A stretch of DNA of 64,000 bases from an uncultured Hyphomonas sp. (GTDB lineage Bacteria; Pseudomonadota; Alphaproteobacteria; Caulobacterales; Hyphomonadaceae), in assembly GCF_963677035.1 (NCBI RefSeq), contig NZ_OY781472.1:1054001-1118000 (forward strand), read 5' to 3'. Position 1 is the first letter of the stretch. Each line of letters begins with the position of its first letter. Below the pieces are notes generated by a model, which had not been told where the DNA came from, did no database searches, and worked only from the letters and a program-made list of their open reading frames with translations. Position numbers and translations under genes: made by a program. This document shows, one piece after another, positions 60,609 through 64,000 of the stretch.

Positions 60609-62003
60609 ATGGCTGACCCGCTCGATCGCGCCCGGTTCCATGCCCGGGCATGGCTGGACAATTTATCCACCTGCCCCGCCGGCGCGCAGGCGAGCGCGGC
60701 AGACCTGCGGGCGGCGTTGGATGGCCCCCTGCCGGAAACCGGCCGCGACCCGGCCGCGATCATCGACGATCTGGCCGCCAGGGCCACACCGGGCCTCAAT
60801 GCCAATGCCAGCGGGCGCTTCTTTGCCTGGGTCATGGCCGGGTCTTTGCCCTCTGCCACAGCCGCCGACTGGCTGGTCTCGGCCTGGGATCAGAATGTCG
60901 GCCTGTTCTCGGTCGCCCCGGCCGCTGCGATGATCGAGGAGATCACGGGCGCCTGGATGAAGGAATTATTCGACCTGCCGCGTGAGGCTTCCTTCGCCTT
61001 CACGACGGGGTGCCAGATGGCACATGTCACGGCGCTGGCGGCGGCGCGGCACCGCGTGCTTGCCGATGCTGGCTGGAATGTGGAGGAAGACGGCCTGTTC
61101 GGCGCGCCCGCAATCCGGGTCCTCACCAGCCGCAACCGGCACGGCTCCGTCGATTCCGCCATCCGCTATCTCGGCATCGGCCAGTCCAACATCGTCGATG
61201 TGGACACTGGCCCGATGGGCGACATGCAGCTGGCAGACCTGGAGCAAAAGCTCTCCCATTATGACGGGCCGATCATTCTCTGCCTCAACGCGGCGGATTT
61301 GAATGTCGGCACGTTCGATGATTTCGCCGCACTGATCCCGGTGGCGCGGGCGGCAGGCGCCTGGGTGCATGTCGATGGCGCCTTCGGCCTGTTCGCACGG
61401 GTCAGCAAGCGGCTGCGCCCGCTGACCGAAGGGATCGAACTTGCCGACAGCTGGGCGACCGACGGCCATAAATGGCTGAACGTGCCCTATGATTGCGGCA
61501 TTGCCTTTGTGCGGGATGCCGGGGCCCACCGCGCCGCCATGGCGCTGGGCGCGGCCTATCTCTCCCCCAGCTGGGAAGCACGTGACCCGAATGACTGGAA
61601 CCTCGAACTCTCCCGCCGAGCCCGGGCGATCCCCGTCTATGCGGCGCTGCAGGAACTTGGGCGGCAAGGCGTGGCCGACATGATCGACCGCTGTTGCGAG
61701 CACTGCGGCACGCTGGTTTCCGGTATCGGCTCTTTGCCTGGCGCGCGAGCGCTGAACGATCCGATCCTGAACCAGGGCCTCGTCCGCTTCGAACGGGCGG
61801 GCGCCAGCGCGGAAGAGAATGACGCCTTCACCGACGACATCATCGCGCGCGTCAACGCCACCGGAGAAGCCTTCTTCTCCCCCACCACCTGGAACGGCCA
61901 GCGTGCCATGCGCATCAGCGTCGTCAGCTGGCGGACGGATGAGGACGATGTGGCGCGGACGATTGCGGCGGTGAAACAGGCGCTGTCAGAGGCGGGCGCT
62001 TAG
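60609..62003 (+). CDS. PLP-dependent group II decarboxylase-like protein
   Basis: This 464-residue fold-type I enzyme has TTGCQMAHVTALAAARH, HVDGAFGLFAR with the cofactor-binding Asp, and the PLP-lysine motif ATDGHKWLN (about residue 290). It resembles aromatic-L-amino-acid/glutamate decarboxylase family proteins. The substrate is not predictable. Its stop overlaps that of the convergent SRPBCC gene (TTAG at 62000-62003). Confidence 0.9.
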   Translation: MADPLDRARFHARAWLDNLSTCPAGAQASAADLRAALDGPLPETGRDPAAIIDDLAARATPGLNANASGRFFAWVMAGSLPSATAADWLVSAWDQNVGLFSVAPAAAMIEEITGAWMKELFDLPREASFAFTTGCQMAHVTALAAARHRVLADAGWNVEEDGLFGAPAIRVLTSRNRHGSVDSAIRYLGIGQSNIVDVDTGPMGDMQLADLEQKLSHYDGPIILCLNAADLNVGTFDDFAALIPVARAAGAWVHVDGAFGLFARVSKRLRPLTEGIELADSWATDGHKWLNVPYDCGIAFVRDAGAHRAAMALGAAYLSPSWEARDPNDWNLELSRRARAIPVYAALQELGRQGVADMIDRCCEHCGTLVSGIGSLPGARALNDPILNQGLVRFERAGASAEENDAFTDDIIARVNATGEAFFSPTTWNGQRAMRISVVSWRTDEDDVARTIAAVKQALSEAGA

Positions 62004-62491
62004 CAGGGCCGGGCACCGGCCTCGGAAAAAATGATGCTGGCACTCGGCATGCGCTCCACCAGTGTGGCCAGCCTGTCCAGCGTCAGCTCGAACTGGCGGG
62101 TCAGCCAGTCAGCGTCCAGGCCCGGCGGCGTGTCATTGGCCACGATCCGCAAACATGTCCCCTCCGCGACATCCTCAAGGCTCCATGTGACACGCATCGT
62201 GCCGTCATAACCCGGCAGATAGGAGTCGAACTCGAGGGTTTGTACAACTTTCTTGTCGCTGACGATGTCGATAAAGTGCCCATTGATGGCCTCGACGAGG
62301 CAATCCCCGCCGCCGCCGAAAGAGACGCGGAACGTGCCGCCCGGCCGAAGATCGAACTTTTCGATGCGCATATCCTCGCCATCCGGCAACAGCCAGAGGG
62401 CAAGCTGGTCCTGATCCGTCATCGCGCCGTAAAGCGTGTCTTCCGGCGCAAAGACAATGCGGGAGGCTTCGTGAGTGTGGCAGGCAGGCAT
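62000..62491 (-). CDS. SRPBCC/AHSA1 domain protein
   Basis: A 163-residue single-domain protein. The pattern TLYGAMTDQDQLALWLLPDGE, FDLRPGGTFRVSFGG and MRVTWSLEDVAEGTCLRIV is that of the AHSA1 (activator of Hsp90 ATPase homologue 1) group of the START-like fold. Such proteins bind small hydrophobic ligands. It is convergent with and overlaps the decarboxylase gene by 4 bp. Confidence 0.88.
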   Translation of the reverse strand: MPACHTHEASRIVFAPEDTLYGAMTDQDQLALWLLPDGEDMRIEKFDLRPGGTFRVSFGGGGDCLVEAINGHFIDIVSDKKVVQTLEFDSYLPGYDGTMRVTWSLEDVAEGTCLRIVANDTPPGLDADWLTRQFELTLDRLATLVERMPSASIIFSEAGARPC

Positions 62492-62573
62492 GTGTTCGGC
62501 TCATCAATTCTTGTTGCTTTAGCGAAAGACGCGCGAAACGTGGCCGGGTTCCGGAAAATATCCCGGCAATAAA

Positions 62574-62599
62574 AAGGCCGCCCGTTTCGGGGCGGCCTT
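62574..62599 (-). terminator. Terminator of pnp
   Basis: On the minus strand AAGGCCGCCCC pairs with GGGCGGCCTT around GAAAC and is followed by TTTATT. It lies 22 bp past the pnp stop. Confidence 0.93.
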
Positions 62600-62621
62600 C
62601 TGAATAGGGTTGGGGAGAGGT

Positions 62622-64000
62622 TTATTCCTCTTCGCCGTCCTTGTCTTCGGAGAGTTCTTTACCGGTCTCCTGATCGACGACTTTCATCGACAGGCGGACT
62701 TTGCCGCGATCGTCGAAGCCGAGCAGCTTGACCCAGACCTTGTCGCCTTCCTTGACCACGTCTTTCGGATGGCCAACGCGCTCGTTTGCCATCTGCGACA
62801 CGTGGACGAGGCCGTCCTTCGGACCGAAGAAGTTCACGAAGGCGCCGAAGTCTTTCAGGCCAACAACCGTGCCCTGATAGATCTCGCCGACTTCCGGCTC
62901 TGCAACGATCTCCTTGATCATCTGCAGGGCCTTGTCGATGGACGGGCGGTCAAGCGCGGAGACCTGCACGGTGCCATCGTCGTCGATGTTCACCTTGGCG
63001 CCGGACTCATCCACGATACCGCGGATCACCTTGCCGCCAGACCCGATCACGTCGCGGATCTTGTCGGTCGGCACTTTGATGATTTCCATCTGCGGAGCAT
63101 TCTCGGACAGCGAACCGCGGCTTTCGCCGAGGGCTTCGGCCATCTTGCCAAGGATATGCATCCGGCCGCCATTCGCCTGAGCGAGGGCTTTCTCCATGAT
63201 GTCCTTGGTGATGCCGGCAACCTTGATGTCCATCTGGAGCGAGGTCACGCCGACTTCGGTCCCGGCGACCTTGAAGTCCATGTCGCCGAGGTGGTCTTCG
63301 TCACCCAGGATGTCGGACAGGACGGCGAACTCTTCGCCTTCCAGGATCAGGCCCATGGCGATACCGGAGACCGGACGGGTCACCGGCACGCCGGCGTCCA
63401 TCATGGCCAGCGAGCAGCCGCAGACCGTCGCCATCGAGGACGAGCCGTTGGACTCGGTGATCTCGGAGACGAGACGGATCGTGTACGGGAATTCCGCGTG
63501 ATCCGGCAGGACAGCTTTCAGCGCGCGCCAGGCGAGCTTGCCGTGGCCGATTTCGCGGCGGCCAGCACCGCCCATCCGGCCGGTTTCACCGACGGAGTAT
63601 GGCGGGAAGTTGTAGTGCAGCAGGAAGTTTTCCTTCCGCGTGCCGTCGAGGCTGTCGATGTACTGTTCGTCATCGGACGTTCCCAGCGTGGCCACACAGA
63701 TCGCCTGCGTTTCACCGCGGGTGAACAGCGAGGAACCGTGCGTACGCGGCAGGAAGCCGGCTTCGGCCACGATCGGGCGAACCTGATCCAGCTTGCGGCC
63801 GTCGATGCGTTCGCCGGTCTTCAGGATGTCCCCGCGGACCACAGCGGCTTCGGTAGCCTTGAAGGCGGCCTTGAAGGTGTCGCCGGACATTTCACCCGGC
63901 TCTTCTTCAGTGCCCACCAGCGCGGCTTTCGCCTTGTCGCGGGCTTCGCCAACGGCGGCCTGGCGCGACAGCTTGTCGGTGATCTTGTAGGCGGCAGACA
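62622..64000 (-). CDS. pnp: Polyribonucleotide nucleotidyltransferase, 5' part beyond the window
   Basis: PNPase degrades RNA 3' to 5' by phosphorolysis. The frame is open to the window end, so this is about the last 460 residues of a protein usually near 710. The second RNase PH domain shows [22 protein letters not shown] and [25 protein letters not shown] domain follows ([19 protein letters not shown]), then an S1 domain ([20 protein letters not shown]) and an acidic tail. A strong terminator follows. Confidence 0.97.
   Translation of the reverse strand, partial: SAAYKITDKLSRQAAVGEARDKAKAALVGTEEEPGEMSGDTFKAAFKATEAAVVRGDILKTGERIDGRKLDQVRPIVAEAGFLPRTHGSSLFTRGETQAICVATLGTSDDEQYIDSLDGTRKENFLLHYNFPPYSVGETGRMGGAGRREIGHGKLAWRALKAVLPDHAEFPYTIRLVSEITESNGSSSMATVCGCSLAMMDAGVPVTRPVSGIAMGLILEGEEFAVLSDILGDEDHLGDMDFKVAGTEVGVTSLQMDIKVAGITKDIMEKALAQANGGRMHILGKMAEALGESRGSLSENAPQMEIIKVPTDKIRDVIGSGGKVIRGIVDESGAKVNIDDDGTVQVSALDRPSIDKALQMIKEIVAEPEVGEIYQGTVVGLKDFGAFVNFFGPKDGLVHVSQMANERVGHPKDVVKEGDKVWVKLLGFDDRGKVRLSMKVVDQETGKELSEDKDGEEE

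Overview
The window reads as a chromosomal segment of an alphaproteobacterium, most likely of the Hyphomonadaceae/Caulobacterales type. This is inferred from the high GC, the small gaps and start/stop overlaps, and the gene orders tolQRAB-pal-cpoB-tilS-ftsH, fdxA-carD, ftsE-ftsX-ydcF-plsC and sdhCDAB. It is mostly housekeeping DNA. I see no tRNA, rRNA, insertion sequence, prophage or CRISPR array.

Layout. 1-3336: end of a cell-surface polysaccharide locus (heparinase-fold protein cut by the window edge, CapD/FlaA1-like sugar-nucleotide enzyme). 3397-8691: purH, a lipoprotein, a repeat-rich patch (5.6-6.25 kb), then PhzF-like, thiD and transaldolase-like genes on the minus strand. 8721-16905: UDP-glucose dehydrogenase, GST, phosphomannomutase/phosphoglucomutase, amidotransferase, ABC exporter and DUF885 peptidase. 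17015-20432: succinate dehydrogenase sdhCDAB. 20429-22668: acetyltransferase, a hypothetical gene, REP-like repeats and a low-GC accessory patch with a small coupled gene pair. 22742-32571: one long minus-strand envelope/division block, in transcription order ybgC, tolQ, tolR, tolA, tolB, pal, a second pal, cpoB, tilS and ftsH, punctuated by hairpin terminators. 32659-37924: lipocalin, hydrolase, ThiF/MoeB-like, nadD, proA, DUF2785. 38031-41649: acyl-CoA synthetase, small membrane protein, Sel1 protein, CarD. 41899-47368: ferredoxin, TerB, S4 protein, a large Suv3-like helicase, metallophosphoesterase, HNH nuclease. 47507-52179: ftsE-ftsX-ydcF-plsC-DUF2125-alkA operon, facing a zinc-ribbon/hpt operon. 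54029-62491: hydroxyacid dehydrogenase, SH3 protein, fabA, fabI, Gfa-like, YjhX-like toxin, flavodoxin-fold oxidoreductase, CAP protein, uridine kinase, PLP decarboxylase, SRPBCC protein. 62574-64000: 3' part of pnp with its terminator.

The functional core is envelope construction and division (Tol-Pal, FtsEX, FtsH, polysaccharide enzymes, PlsC, FabA/FabI), aerobic energy metabolism (SDH, ferredoxin), and purine, NAD, proline and thiamine synthesis.

The least explained signals are: a 10-bp-period tandem repeat present at two loci (6051-6121 and 22605-22664), each next to gene debris or an anomalous short gene; the low-GC patch at about 22.06-22.6 kb holding an ATGA-coupled pair that includes a 52-codon gene fragment; two pal genes each followed by an almost identical 31-bp hairpin; and an orphan YjhX/TopAI-family toxin-like gene. 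I saw no complete new defence or mobile system. All family calls come from motif recognition, not from database searches.
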